A stretch of DNA of 64,000 nucleotides from a bacterium OM1 bin76 (GCA_002238785.1 MPNA01000008.1:61969-125968); one strand, 5' to 3'; positions 7,713-16,992 are shown, counted from the first letter of the stretch. Numbers and translations are program-made. Notes: a model not told the origin generated them from the letters alone.

Positions 7713-8837
7713 CTAGAGACCCAGTAGGACTGCGATCTTCTCCCGGTGCAGCGATGGATCGCCGAATAGCAGTTCGGAACTCTTGGCCCGCTTGAAATAC
7801 AAGTGGGCATCGTGCTCCCAGGTGAATCCGATGCCGCCATGTATCTGGATATTCTCTGCCGCAGAGGCGAAAAACGCCTCAGAGCAGTACGACTTGGCGA
7901 GGCTGGCCATCAGCGACCGCTCCTCATTGTCCTCGCTCACCGCCCAACCGGCGTAGTAGGCGGCTGAGCGGGCTGACTCGACTTGAGCCAACATGTCTGC
8001 GCATTTGTGTTTGATGGCTTGGAAGGAGCCGATGGGACGACCGAATTGCTTGCGAACCTTGGCATAGGAGACGGCCATCTCCAGACATGCCTGGGCGCCG
8101 CCCACTTGTTCGGCAGCGAGAGCCACCGCCGCCTTCTCCATCATTCGCTCCACAACCGGCCATCCGGCACCCTCGGTTCCCAGTAGGGCGCCAGCCTCTA
8201 CCCTTACATCTCGCAACTCTATCTCAGCCTGCTTACGGGTCTGGTCCATGGTCTCGAGTCTGTTACGTTCCACGCCCTCTGCTTTTCCGGGAACCAGAAA
8301 GAGGGAGACACCCTGATCGGTTCGGGCGGCCACCACCAAGAGATCTGCGATGTGCCCGTCCAGCACAAAACTCTTGGACCCTTCCAGGATCCAGCCTCCC
8401 TGAGGGTGAGCCCGGGCTTCAGCAGTCACGCCCTCTTCGTCCCACCGTCCGTTCGGCTCCGTGACTGCCACCGTAGCGATCAGGCTCCCTTCCGATATGG
8501 CTCCCAGTATCTGCGGCTTCTGCCGGCCATCGCCGGCCTCCTCCACCACGGTGGCCGCCATCACAACCGTGGAGAGAAATGGAGAGCAGAACAGCGAACG
8601 TCCCTGCTCTTCCAGCAGCACGACCAACTCCAAGAAACTGAAACCGGCACCGCCCCACTCCTCGGGAATGGCCATCCCCAACCAGCCCATCTCGGCAATC
8701 GCCTCCCAGTGTCCAGGTTCGTACCCACGCTGCGAATCCATCAGAAAGCGGACCGTATCCATCGAACAGTTGCTGTCCAGCCACTGACGCGTGTAACGAC
8801 GCAGTTCCTCTTGTTCCTCTGTGAAAGAAAAATTCAT
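7713..8837 (-). CDS. acyl-CoA dehydrogenase family protein
   Basis: A 374-residue FAD enzyme that would introduce a trans-2 double bond into an acyl-CoA. The N-terminal helical domain has the usual LGWLGMAIPEEWGGAGF block. The middle beta domain carries VAVTEPNGRWDEEGV and GSKSFVLDG. The C-terminal domain includes VRKQFGRPIGSFQAIKHKCADM and the family signature IQIHGGIGFTWEHDAHLY. The canonical catalytic Glu of short/medium-chain enzymes is not obvious at the usual place, as is common in the FadE-like, steroid- or environment-type subfamilies. The start overlaps the stop of the Lon-like gene by four bases (ATGA). The chain-length or ring substrate is unknown. Confidence 0.9.
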   Translation of the reverse strand: MNFSFTEEQEELRRYTRQWLDSNCSMDTVRFLMDSQRGYEPGHWEAIAEMGWLGMAIPEEWGGAGFSFLELVVLLEEQGRSLFCSPFLSTVVMAATVVEEAGDGRQKPQILGAISEGSLIATVAVTEPNGRWDEEGVTAEARAHPQGGWILEGSKSFVLDGHIADLLVVAARTDQGVSLFLVPGKAEGVERNRLETMDQTRKQAEIELRDVRVEAGALLGTEGAGWPVVERMMEKAAVALAAEQVGGAQACLEMAVSYAKVRKQFGRPIGSFQAIKHKCADMLAQVESARSAAYYAGWAVSEDNEERSLMASLAKSYCSEAFFASAAENIQIHGGIGFTWEHDAHLYFKRAKSSELLFGDPSLHREKIAVLLGL

Positions 8838-9868
8838 TGTGTCTCTCTTGTTCCAGTCGGGCCTTCCCGAAGATAACTTACCGCGTCGGAGATCGACTCG
8901 ACAGCCACGATCTCCACATCCACCGGAGCAGTGGTTGCCTCAGCGTAGTTGTCCTTGGGCACCAGCACCACATCGGCGCCGGCGGCCTCTGCCGCCACCA
9001 ACTTCTGGCGGATGCCTCCTATGGCGCCCACCGATCCGTCCATGCTGATGGTTCCGGTGCCAGCCACCACCCTGCCATCCGTGAGGTTTCCCTCCTCCAA
9101 GAGATCGATCACTGCCAGGGTGTAGATCATTCCCGCCGATGGGCCCCCGTAGTTGGCGGAGTCGATGTCGATCGGATAACTCGTGGAGGCGCTGATGCCA
9201 ACCATCGCCCGGTCGGGGGCATCCGGGTTGGAGTGCAGGGCAAAGCTAACCGGAATCCGCTCGGAACCCCTCAAAACGATTACTTCCACCTCTTCCCCGG
9301 GACTCCGGGTCTCCAGAATCCTGCGGATATCCCCAACCGTCCTGATCGGCTGCGACTCCATCTCCACCACCAAGTCGCCGCTGGCCAGCGAATCGGAGGC
9401 CGGGGCTTCCTGGAAGACTCCCACCACCTCCACGCCTGCAGCCAAGGTTTCATCAAGTCCAAGTTCCTGGAGCGCCACCGCTACCGCAATGTCCTTGGAC
9501 CGTTCCATGGCCATAAGACCCCGCTGGCGGGCCTCGTCGTCGGTCTCGCCCTGAGGCCGGAGCAACTCCCTGTCGATCAGATCGATCCGGCGATCAAAGA
9601 ATGCCACAGTCGCCTCGTATAGATTGACCGGCTGCAGGCTCACGGTCAGAAGCAGCAATTCTCCCTCCGGATGGAAAACCTCGAAGCCCTCCCGCACTAT
9701 CACAGCGTCCACCGCATCCCCGGTGGGACCGGCCGAGGCAGAGAAGTAGGGGAGGTTTACCAACCACCCCAGGGGAGTGAGCAGCGCCAGCACCACGGCG
9801 GTCCACAGAAATGTGAGCCATCGAGGCCGAGACCGGGGTGGGTGGGGAGGAGTGTCGGCGTCTGTCAT
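8834..9868 (-). CDS. Lon-like serine protease with PDZ domain (YlbL type)
   Basis: 344 residues. Residues about 17-40 are an N-terminal membrane helix. A central region (~130-215) reads as a PDZ domain (GDLVVEMESQPIRTVGDIRRIL). The C-terminal ~120 residues are the Lon (S16) proteolytic domain without any ATPase. The nucleophile lies in NYGGPSAG and the paired lysine in IRQKLVAA, and both are intact. Related YlbL proteins are anchored with the protease outside the membrane and take part in envelope or regulated proteolysis. The AGAG upstream of the ATG is a weak ribosome site. It is the first gene of the five-gene minus-strand operon and is divergent from bioY. Confidence 0.9.
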   Translation of the reverse strand: MTDADTPPHPPRSRPRWLTFLWTAVVLALLTPLGWLVNLPYFSASAGPTGDAVDAVIVREGFEVFHPEGELLLLTVSLQPVNLYEATVAFFDRRIDLIDRELLRPQGETDDEARQRGLMAMERSKDIAVAVALQELGLDETLAAGVEVVGVFQEAPASDSLASGDLVVEMESQPIRTVGDIRRILETRSPGEEVEVIVLRGSERIPVSFALHSNPDAPDRAMVGISASTSYPIDIDSANYGGPSAGMIYTLAVIDLLEEGNLTDGRVVAGTGTISMDGSVGAIGGIRQKLVAAEAAGADVVLVPKDNYAEATTAPVDVEIVAVESISDAVSYLREGPTGTRETQ

Positions 9869-9991
9869 AGGGTCTCTTCAAAGCGTATATCTGTTGCTGA
9901 CGCTACAGTCCCGAACTTTTGCCACGGTAACCTGAATTCGAGATCACAAGTCAAACCCACGTCAAAACACCAACCTCGAAAGGAGCGGGTA

Positions 9992-10591
9992 ATGGCGTTT
10001 TTCACTCCCCACCACGAAGTTCTGGCTGCCAGGGTTCGGTGGCCCACCCGTACCATGTCGTCAGCGGCGGTCTGGGTCATCCAGGTGACGGCGTTTGCCT
10101 TGCTAACCGCCATGTTCGCCCAGTTCACCATCACACTCCCCTTCACACCGGTCCCCATAACCGGTCAGACCTTCGCGGTGCTGCTCACAGGGGCGACGTT
10201 GGGCATGTGGGCCGGGGGAGCAAGCCAGTTGCTCTACCTTGTGCTGGGAACCTTCATGCCCTTCTACGCCGGAGGCGCTTCGGGAACGGAGGTCCTGTTC
10301 GGCGCCAGCGGCGGTTATCTCTTCGGGTTCGTGGTCGCAGCCGCCTTGGTGGGCAAGTTGGCCGAACGCCATCACGACCGCCGAGTCATCTCGGCAGTCA
10401 CCGCTTTTTTGACCGGCAGTCTGGTCATTTACTTCTTCGGGGTGATCGGCCTGATGGCCGCCGCCAACATGGACGTCGTCACTGCCCTGGAAAAGGGTGT
10501 GGCGCCGTTCATCGTGGGAGATGTGATCAAGGCTTACGCCGCCGGTCTGCTGCTACCCGCCGCCTGGCGCCTCACCAAGCGGAACCGGTAG
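9992..10591 (+). CDS. bioY: biotin transporter S component
   Basis: 199 residues; the ATG at 9992 has AGGAG eight bases upstream, and the much longer upstream frame is not protein-like. The protein has about six hydrophobic helices. It shows BioY family motifs: TITLPFTPVPITGQTFAVLL and the LGTFMPFYAGG loop in the first half, and PFIVGDVIKAYAA near the end. It captures biotin at the membrane. No BioM/BioN or ECF ATPase is near, so it either works alone or uses a shared ECF module. I looked for BirA- or BioQ-like operators in the 120 bases upstream and saw none that convinced me. Confidence 0.93.
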   Translation: MAFFTPHHEVLAARVRWPTRTMSSAAVWVIQVTAFALLTAMFAQFTITLPFTPVPITGQTFAVLLTGATLGMWAGGASQLLYLVLGTFMPFYAGGASGTEVLFGASGGYLFGFVVAAALVGKLAERHHDRRVISAVTAFLTGSLVIYFFGVIGLMAAANMDVVTALEKGVAPFIVGDVIKAYAAGLLLPAAWRLTKRNR

Positions 10592-10601
10592 CCCCTGGGA
10601 A

Positions 10602-10650
10602 GTCAAGGGCGACCGGGTAGGCCGGTTTATCGGATCGCGCAACCCTTGAC
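10602..10650 (+). terminator. inverted repeat downstream of bioY
   Basis: GTCAAGGG at 10602-10609 is matched by CCCTTGAC at 10643-10650, eight perfect pairs around a 33-base loop. The loop itself contains a smaller CCGG...CCGG pairing. It starts 11 bases after the bioY stop. It may be a weak terminator, or part of the promoter of the next gene because TTGACA (10647-10652) reads as a -35 box; I could not identify a matching -10 box. Confidence 0.35.
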
Positions 10651-10683
10651 AAGACCTGGAAGCCCCCAAGACAGGTTTTCACC

Positions 10684-12360
10684 ATGCTGAGAATGAGCGG
10701 GGGCGAGGCCCTCGTGAAGTCGCTGGTCAGAGAGGGCGTGGAGGTGGTGTTCGGGCTACCGGGCATCCAGTTGTACGGGATAGTGGCGGCGCTGCGAGAT
10801 GAGCCTTCCATCCGGACCATCACAACCCGGCACGAGCAGGCCACGACCTACATGGCCGATGGCTACGCCCGCGCCACAGGAAAACCGGGAGTGGCAATAG
10901 TCGTGCCTGGAGTGGGCCTGTACAACGCTGCTGCCGGCCTGGCGACGGCATATGCCCGATGCTCACCCGTGCTGGTCATTGCGGGTCAAATCCCCCGGGA
11001 TCAGATCGGTAAGGGCCTCGGGGGTGTCCATGAGATCGCAGATCAGCCCTCGGTGGTGCGTCCCGTAACCAAATGGCAACGGCGGGTGCTCACCCCCAAA
11101 GACATACCCTATGCAGTGAACGAGGCCTTCCGGCAAATGCGAACCGGGTCCCCCCGGCCTGTGATGATCGAAATCCCGCCTGACGCGGGAGTGGAGCGAG
11201 AGCAAGTCGTATTGCGCCGACCCGCTCCCCTCTCGCCAATAGTCCCTAGCCGGGAACAACTTCGGGAGGCTGCCAGGGTAATAGCAGAATCCAGTCTCCC
11301 CCTGATATACGCCGGAGGCGGTGTGGCGCGATCTGACGGAGAAGAAGCTCTTGTCAGGTTGGCGCAGGCAACGAACATCCCTGTCATCACGTCCGTTGGT
11401 GGAAAGGGGGCGATACCGGACAATCATCCTTTGTCTTACGGTTCCTGTGTCAGTCCCATGGGGGAGAGACATGAGATGAACCAACTCTATGAGGTGATGC
11501 AGGCTGCCGATGTGGTCATCGGGATCGGCACACGTTTCTCCTTGGGGAATCCCGCCGGAGAGTCATCCACCCTGATCAACATCAACATAGACGACAACGA
11601 GTTGACAAGAATCCAATCCAACACGATCCCTTTGCACGGGGACGCCCGAGTGACCATGGAAGCGCTCCTTCCCCTCTTGGAGGAAGCGGGAGCAGGAGAC
11701 CGACCATCACCGGTCGAAGCGGTGGTGGCAGCCAGGCGGCTGATCGCCTATTACGACATCCAGGACCAAGAACCCCAGTACCCCATCCTGCAAGTGATTC
11801 AAAACGCCATCCCCGATGACGCTTTCGTAGTCTGGGGGGTAACACAGTTTGGCTTTTACGCCCGTACTCATTTCCAGGTGCAGCACCCGAAGACCTACAT
11901 CGACTCGGGTTACTCATTCAATCTTGGCTACTCGTTCCCCACCGCTCTCGGCGTCAAGGTGGCCAAGCCCGACCGTCCCGTGGTCTGCATCGTCGGCGAT
12001 GGTGGGTTCATGTTCAACGCCTCTGAGCTTTCCACCGCGGTGAGGTACGGGATCAACCTGACGACCGTCATCTTCCGAAATGACTCCTATGGCAATGTGG
12101 CCCGCGACCTTGATGATTTCTTTGACGGAACCCACGAGACTGATCTGCACAACCCGGACTTCGTGGAATTTGCGCAGGCCTTCGGGGCAGTCGGCATGAG
12201 AGCCGAGCACCCCAGGGACCTCGGTGAGTTGATACCACTCGCACTGGAACAACCCAATCCGGTAATCATTGATGTGCCGATAAAGAACATGCCTTTCCCG
12301 CGGCCCAAGGCTCTGCAGCATGTGTCTTCACTGGCGTGGACCGTGCCCGAGAGAGAGTGA
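10684..12360 (+). CDS. ThDP-dependent enzyme, acetolactate synthase-like
   Basis: 558 residues with the three-domain layout of the ThDP decarboxylase family. The Pyr domain holds the catalytic Glu in RHEQATTYMADGYARATG. A middle FAD/Rossmann-like domain has PLIYAGGGVARSDGEEAL. The PP domain has the cofactor motif VGDGGFMFNASEL...NDSYGN (GDG to N). It differs from the true IlvB encoded at 54.8 kb and lacks a small subunit next to it. Relatives include acetolactate synthase, glyoxylate carboligase, benzoylformate decarboxylase and sulfoacetaldehyde acetyltransferase. The substrate cannot be told from sequence alone. A start at the internal ATG 10693 is equally likely. It stands alone, with a convergent MFS gene downstream. 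Confidence 0.85.
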   Translation: MLRMSGGEALVKSLVREGVEVVFGLPGIQLYGIVAALRDEPSIRTITTRHEQATTYMADGYARATGKPGVAIVVPGVGLYNAAAGLATAYARCSPVLVIAGQIPRDQIGKGLGGVHEIADQPSVVRPVTKWQRRVLTPKDIPYAVNEAFRQMRTGSPRPVMIEIPPDAGVEREQVVLRRPAPLSPIVPSREQLREAARVIAESSLPLIYAGGGVARSDGEEALVRLAQATNIPVITSVGGKGAIPDNHPLSYGSCVSPMGERHEMNQLYEVMQAADVVIGIGTRFSLGNPAGESSTLININIDDNELTRIQSNTIPLHGDARVTMEALLPLLEEAGAGDRPSPVEAVVAARRLIAYYDIQDQEPQYPILQVIQNAIPDDAFVVWGVTQFGFYARTHFQVQHPKTYIDSGYSFNLGYSFPTALGVKVAKPDRPVVCIVGDGGFMFNASELSTAVRYGINLTTVIFRNDSYGNVARDLDDFFDGTHETDLHNPDFVEFAQAFGAVGMRAEHPRDLGELIPLALEQPNPVIIDVPIKNMPFPRPKALQHVSSLAWTVPERE

Positions 12361-12500
12361 TTGTTCCTGCAGTCCAACCGGGCAACACCTTATCCACGGC
12401 ACCCCCGTTGACCTGAAGCAGTCCCATCGGTCCTGGCTTGAGTCTTTGTATTGGTCATGTCCACAGATCGAGAGGAAGTCTTCTCCAGCGAAGATCTGTC

Positions 12501-12542
12501 GACCCATCCCGGCCCGTCACTTGGTGGATCCCGGGATGGGTC
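12501..12542. terminator. bidirectional terminator hairpin
   Basis: GACCCATCCCGG (12501-12512) and CCGGGATGGGTC (12531-12542) form a perfect 12-bp stem with an 18-base loop. A pyrimidine/T-rich run (CTTTCTCCC) follows on the plus strand. It lies between two convergent genes and overlaps the last codons of the MFS gene, which fits a shared terminator. Confidence 0.7.
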
Positions 12543-13752
12543 CTTTCTCCCTGACCTTGTACATCATCCAGGACCCGACGGCGAACAGAGCAGCGACTAC
12601 CAGCCAACCCGGCGTGTAATCACCCAGGAGATCCACAGACCAGCCAAACAAAGGAGCGCCACCACCAAGACCGGTCAGGAAGCCGAAATAGACCAGTCCC
12701 GAGCCCCTGCCGGCCAGGCTCGACGGGACAATCTGTATGACAGCCAACATCCCCACCGAGTGCCAGGCGGAAATGCTCAGGCCAATCAAGCCTGCCGCCA
12801 GCCAGATTGACCAGGCTCCCAATATGCTCCCAAACGCCAAGGTCAGGCTGGCAATTACCGCCAAGACGCCGATGATCATCGAACCCCGCATGGTCCCCAG
12901 TCGACTCTCGGTTACCCGCGCCCATCCGATCCGGCCGACGATGCCCAACAGTCCACTGAATGCCAACGCCTGACCGGCTTGCCCAGTGGCCATTCCCAAA
13001 GCCTCCTCTGCATAGAGCGGGAGGTAGTAGATCGCGGCGGCGGTTCCCACCCCGACAAAGAGAGAGTAGACCGTCAGACGTTGGATCAGTCGGCGGGTAG
13101 ACGAGGAGACCTGGCTGAGCGATGAGTCCGCTGCTTCCTTCTTCGTTGCCTCATCCTGGTCGGGGCTGTCCAGGCCGGCGTCGGCAGGCCTGCTTCGCAT
13201 GTAGGCAATGCCGGTGACCACGGGAATGGTGGCAAAGGCTAGGACGGCCCACCGCCATCCCCACCATCCGGTGAAAACGGGCAGCAGCCAACCTCCAAAA
13301 AAGATGCCGATCTGCGCGCCGGCCTGCTTCACTCCCACGACGAGTCCCTGGCGACCGGGAGGGAATTCGGTGGAAATCAGCTTGTTGGTGGCCGGATTGG
13401 AGATTGCCAACGCTATCCCGGTTAGAACCGCCGCCCCCACCAGCAGCGAGAACTCTGGAGCGACCCCCACGGAAAACAGCGCGACCCCGGCCAAAAGCAG
13501 TGTCGTGACGGTTGAGCGTCGACCGCCGGCCATATCCGCCCACTTGCCCAATCGAGGCGACAGCAACGCTCCCCCGACCGTGGCGGCGGTTGCCAGCATT
13601 CCAACCTGCCATCGGTCGATTCCCATCGAGGAAATGATTTCGGAAGCAAGGGTTCCGAACACGGTGTTGCCGAAGAAGGCAAAGCCCATCGTAATTGCCA
13701 ACACTGTGACCAGGAACCGGCGATGAACCTCCACCAACGCGAATCGTAACAA
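12517..13752 (-). CDS. major facilitator superfamily transporter
   Basis: 411 residues with about twelve hydrophobic helices in two halves. The loop between helices 2 and 3 has the MFS signature-like GKWADMAGGRRS. The central loop (about residues 185-215) is long and charged. The start is a TTG at 13752 with AAGGA just upstream; no in-frame ATG fits better. The protein is expected in the cytoplasmic membrane, working by proton or anion antiport. The substrate is unknown; nothing in the sequence points to a drug, sugar or organic acid specifically. It follows tyrA by 83 bases on the same strand and may be co-transcribed. Confidence 0.85.
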   Translation of the reverse strand: MLRFALVEVHRRFLVTVLAITMGFAFFGNTVFGTLASEIISSMGIDRWQVGMLATAATVGGALLSPRLGKWADMAGGRRSTVTTLLLAGVALFSVGVAPEFSLLVGAAVLTGIALAISNPATNKLISTEFPPGRQGLVVGVKQAGAQIGIFFGGWLLPVFTGWWGWRWAVLAFATIPVVTGIAYMRSRPADAGLDSPDQDEATKKEAADSSLSQVSSSTRRLIQRLTVYSLFVGVGTAAAIYYLPLYAEEALGMATGQAGQALAFSGLLGIVGRIGWARVTESRLGTMRGSMIIGVLAVIASLTLAFGSILGAWSIWLAAGLIGLSISAWHSVGMLAVIQIVPSSLAGRGSGLVYFGFLTGLGGGAPLFGWSVDLLGDYTPGWLVVAALFAVGSWMMYKVREKGPIPGSTK

Positions 13753-13835
13753 CCATCCTTCCGGGCCTTTTCACCCCGGGCCTCGAAAGCACCGGACGCC
13801 ACTTCCATTTTCAGATTCCTAGAGGCCGGGGCGTT

Positions 13836-14918
13836 TCATCCTCGCGGCTCATCCAGGGATTCGAGATCGAGTAGCTCGGGCGTTCTTGACTCGATCTCCA
13901 AGAGTGCGAAGCCCGCCATGATGAGAGCCTGCCGCAGCCTGGGCGCCTCCTCGGGACGGACCGCAAGAGTTAACACTCCTCCCCCGCCGTGGGTGGCATG
14001 TCGCAGTTGCAGGTCCCGAATGTCCACCCCGCTTTTCGACAAGGCCATCCCCACCCGGGCAATCTCTCCCGGTTCATCGTCGAGAAGCACCCCGACGCTG
14101 TCACCGGGTGGGGCAAGCCCCATCCGGGTCTCCCTCGCTGAGTCAAGCAAGTCAGTCACCCTTTCCACTTCGAAGTGTTCCAGATACTTGGCGCATTCAT
14201 CCAACCCGACCACCATGTTGCTAAGAACCGTGGTCAGAGCCTGGCGGTTGGCCACCAGCAGTTCCGGCCACCACTCCGCTCCGGACAGGGCGATCCTGGT
14301 CAGATCACGGAACCCTCCCGCCACCATTGCTTCGGCAGTCGGGCCGGTCAACCGCAATTGGTCGACCAGAGTGGCTGCCACGAACCTGGGAAGGTGGCTG
14401 ACCAGAGCCACTGCGTAATCGTGGTTCGCGGCGGTCATCGTCACTGGGTGGGCATCCAGCGACCGCACGATGTCCGATAGCATGTTCAAGTCCTCCGCAG
14501 AAGCGTGATCGGTGGTGAGCACCCAGGTTGCGCCTCGGAACAGGCTTCCGCTGGCGCCCAGCGGTCCGGACACTTCCCTCCCTGCCATGGGATGGCTACC
14601 CACGAACCGGGGCACACCTGCGGCGGCTTCCACGATCGGTTGCTTTACTCCCGCCACATCGGTGACCAGCGCCTCGGTCCGCAGGTCCGAGAGGATGGAG
14701 ACGATACCCCGGGGAGATGCCGCCAGCACCACAAACTCTGATTCAGTGACCGCCTCCTGAAGGCTGGAGGCCGGCCGCGAAATCGCCCCGATGGCGGCCG
14801 CCTGGGCAAGATGCTTGGGGTTCTGATCCCATCCCCACACTTCCCATCCCGCCGCCCTGAGCCCGATCCCGATCGAAGCCCCGATCAGGCCGGTGCCGAT
14901 CACTGCCGCCGATCTCAT
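13836..14918 (-). CDS. tyrA: prephenate dehydrogenase with C-terminal ACT domain
   Basis: 360 residues. It converts prephenate to 4-hydroxyphenylpyruvate in tyrosine synthesis. The NAD(P) motif is IGTGLIGASIGIGL at the N-terminus, and the catalytic histidine is in FVGSHPMAG. The helical dimerisation domain (~165-275) follows. The last ~75 residues (SVGVLLDDEPGEIARVGMAL...) form an ACT domain, which usually binds tyrosine for feedback inhibition. No chorismate mutase domain is present. The neighbours are a small conserved protein upstream and an MFS transporter downstream, neither of which is an aromatic gene. Confidence 0.94.
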   Translation of the reverse strand: MRSAAVIGTGLIGASIGIGLRAAGWEVWGWDQNPKHLAQAAAIGAISRPASSLQEAVTESEFVVLAASPRGIVSILSDLRTEALVTDVAGVKQPIVEAAAGVPRFVGSHPMAGREVSGPLGASGSLFRGATWVLTTDHASAEDLNMLSDIVRSLDAHPVTMTAANHDYAVALVSHLPRFVAATLVDQLRLTGPTAEAMVAGGFRDLTRIALSGAEWWPELLVANRQALTTVLSNMVVGLDECAKYLEHFEVERVTDLLDSARETRMGLAPPGDSVGVLLDDEPGEIARVGMALSKSGVDIRDLQLRHATHGGGGVLTLAVRPEEAPRLRQALIMAGFALLEIESRTPELLDLESLDEPRG

Positions 14919-14965
14919 TTAACGACCAGCGTCGCGAAGGTCGGGGATCATCCCGATGCTATTCA

Positions 14966-15322
14966 TCAGATGCGGCTGCGGATCAAGGCAATCAAAGCGT
15001 CGGCGTCACCAGCCAGTCGGTCGAGTTCACCGGCGTCGACCAGCACCCGCCACACATCGCTTGCTCCCGCCACAACGGCGGGCAGGACCGAGGCGGCCTC
15101 CTTTTGGGCGAGAGACGCCCGATCGCGATGGATCACTTTGATGTCGAAGGGGGCTTCGGAGCAGGCTTTCTTCCAACCTCTTCGGCCCAAGGGATTCCAA
15201 CCGTGGGTGATGTCGCACAATGAACAGTGGTCCCCTCCGGATATCAGCCCCAACGCATAACGCAACTCTCCCCTCCAACCTCCGTCGGCGTTGTAGATGC
15301 CCACGATCTGTTCAGCGTTCAT
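14966..15322 (-). CDS. conserved protein with CSLCDITHG motif, function unknown
   Basis: About 118 residues from ATG 15322; a TTG at 15349 would add nine residues. Neither start has a good ribosome site. The N-terminal half has a distinctive IYNADGGWRGELRYALG block followed by HCSLCDITHGWNP, with two cysteines in a CxxC pair and flanking histidines. That would suit a metal or thiol site. I recall similar short proteins in other bacteria without a known role, but I cannot name the family. The C-terminal half is helical and Ala/Leu-rich. It lies between livG and tyrA on the same strand with small gaps. Confidence 0.7.
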   Translation of the reverse strand: MNAEQIVGIYNADGGWRGELRYALGLISGGDHCSLCDITHGWNPLGRRGWKKACSEAPFDIKVIHRDRASLAQKEAASVLPAVVAGASDVWRVLVDAGELDRLAGDADALIALIRSRI

Positions 15323-15374
15323 GATGGAGGCTGCATTGGGTGGGGGCAAACTTGAAGGTGTGCCAAACCAGGTG

Positions 15375-16181
15375 TCAGCCGAACTCCGGTATCGCGGCGT
15401 CTCCGGTTGTGCCCAGGTACGCCTTGATCACATCAACGTTGCTCTGTATCTCCGAGGGGGGGCCCTCCGCGATTTTTCGGCCGAAGTCGAGCACCATTAC
15501 CCGGTCGGCAATGTCCATCACCAGGCTCATGTCGTGTTCCACCAGGATCAAGGAGATGCCCAACTCGTCCTGGATGTCCAGTATGAACCGCGCCATGTCC
15601 TCGGTCTCCTCCAGGTTCATCCCCGCCACCGGCTCGTCCAATAGCAGAAGTTCGGGGTCCATGGCCAGCGCCCGGCCCAATTCCACCCGCTTTTGGACCC
15701 CATAAGGAAGCAGACCCACCGGGTACTTCCGCCAGCGCTCTATCTCCAAGAAATCGATGATGTCCTCCACCTTGAAGCGGTTCTCCATCTCTTCCCGTTT
15801 GGCCCGACCCATCCACAGCGACCCCGCCACCCATCCGTGACTCATGCGGATGTGCCGGCCGGAGAGGATGTTGTCCATCACCGTCATATGGGCGAAGAGT
15901 TCGATGTTCTGAAAGGTCCGGGCGATCCCTCGCTCGGCGGTCTGGTTCGGCTTCAGACCCATGAGCGACTCGCCCTTCCACAAGATCGACCCCTGCTGTG
16001 GTTTGTAGACCTGGTTGATGCAGTTGAAGATCGAGGTCTTTCCGGCGCCATTGGGACCGATGATGGAAAACAACTCGCCCTGGTTGACATGGAATGAGAC
16101 TTCCTGCAAGGCGATCAGGCCCTTGAAGGACAGGCTTATGTCGCCTACCTCCAAGAGTGGAGTGCCATTGGCGGCGCTCAT
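15375..16181 (-). CDS. livG: branched-chain amino acid-type ABC transporter ATPase (LivG family)
   Basis: 268 residues from ATG 16181, which overlaps the livF stop as ATGA. Walker A is GPNGAGKTSIFN. The signature region reads LPYGVQKRVELGRAL, the LivG form of the LSGGQ motif. Walker B is LLLLDEP and the switch histidine is in LVEHDMSL. The insert between Walker A and the signature (GIARTFQNIELFAHMTV) is typical of LivG. It drives an importer with LivF, LivM and LivH, using the lipoprotein LivK. It is the last gene of the six-gene transporter set. Confidence 0.94.
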   Translation of the reverse strand: MSAANGTPLLEVGDISLSFKGLIALQEVSFHVNQGELFSIIGPNGAGKTSIFNCINQVYKPQQGSILWKGESLMGLKPNQTAERGIARTFQNIELFAHMTVMDNILSGRHIRMSHGWVAGSLWMGRAKREEMENRFKVEDIIDFLEIERWRKYPVGLLPYGVQKRVELGRALAMDPELLLLDEPVAGMNLEETEDMARFILDIQDELGISLILVEHDMSLVMDIADRVMVLDFGRKIAEGPPSEIQSNVDVIKAYLGTTGDAAIPEFG

Positions 16182-16966
16182 GAAAGCCACCGCTTCCGAC
16201 GCTTGTAGTGCTTGACGTCCCGAAACGACCTGCGCTGACCGGCGTGGAGGCCCAGATAGAACTCCTGGACGTCTTCGTCATCCTGGAGCCTTTCGGCGGC
16301 GCCGTCCATCACCATCTTGCCGTTCTCCATCACGTAGCCGCGATTGGCAATGGAAAGGGCCATGTGGGCATTTTGCTCGATTAGCAGCACTGCGGTCCCC
16401 TGGCGGTTGATCTCGACAATGATCTCGGCGATCCGTTGCACCAGCAAGGGGGCCAAACCCAGAGAGGGCTCATCAAGGATCATCAGCTTGGGCGATTGCA
16501 TGAGCGCCCTTCCGATGGCCAGCATTTGCTGCTCGCCACCGGACATATATCCGGCAACCTGGTTTCGCCGCTCTGCCAGGGCCGGGAACAGAGTCATCAC
16601 CCGGTTGCGGGCCTCCCGGGTGGAGCTCCGATCGCGGTTTATGTAGGCGCCGGCTGCCAGGTTCTCGTCCACCGTCAACTCCGCGAATATTCGGCGGCCC
16701 TCCATAACCTGGCTGATCCCCATCCGTACCCTGTCCGAAGGCAGGGTGTGGGTTATGTCTTTGCCATCGAAGCGGATGACGCCTTTGGTGATATCACCTT
16801 CGTGCACATCCAGCAGACCGGTTATCGCCCGGGCGGTGGTGGTCTTTCCGGCGCCGTTGGCGCCCAGCAGAGCCACTATCTGTCCTTGCGGCGCCTCGAG
16901 GGAAACGCCTCGCAGCACCAGTACAACGTCGTTGTAGACAACTTCCAGGTTGGAAACTTCGAGCAT
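16178..16966 (-). CDS. livF: branched-chain amino acid-type ABC transporter ATPase (LivF family)
   Basis: 262 residues. Walker A is LGANGAGKTTTARAI. The signature is MSGGEQQMLAIGRAL, Walker B is LMILDEPSLGLAP and the switch histidine position is occupied by Asn in LIEQNAHMAL, as in most LivF proteins. The C-terminus carries an extra basic tail of about 25 residues (HAGQRRSF...KRRKRW) that standard LivF proteins lack. It pairs with LivG as a heterodimeric motor. A strong hairpin separates it from livK upstream. Confidence 0.94.
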   Translation of the reverse strand: MLEVSNLEVVYNDVVLVLRGVSLEAPQGQIVALLGANGAGKTTTARAITGLLDVHEGDITKGVIRFDGKDITHTLPSDRVRMGISQVMEGRRIFAELTVDENLAAGAYINRDRSSTREARNRVMTLFPALAERRNQVAGYMSGGEQQMLAIGRALMQSPKLMILDEPSLGLAPLLVQRIAEIIVEINRQGTAVLLIEQNAHMALSIANRGYVMENGKMVMDGAAERLQDDEDVQEFYLGLHAGQRRSFRDVKHYKRRKRWLS

Positions 16967-16992
16967 GGCCTAGACCCTTGACTTTGGTTAGC

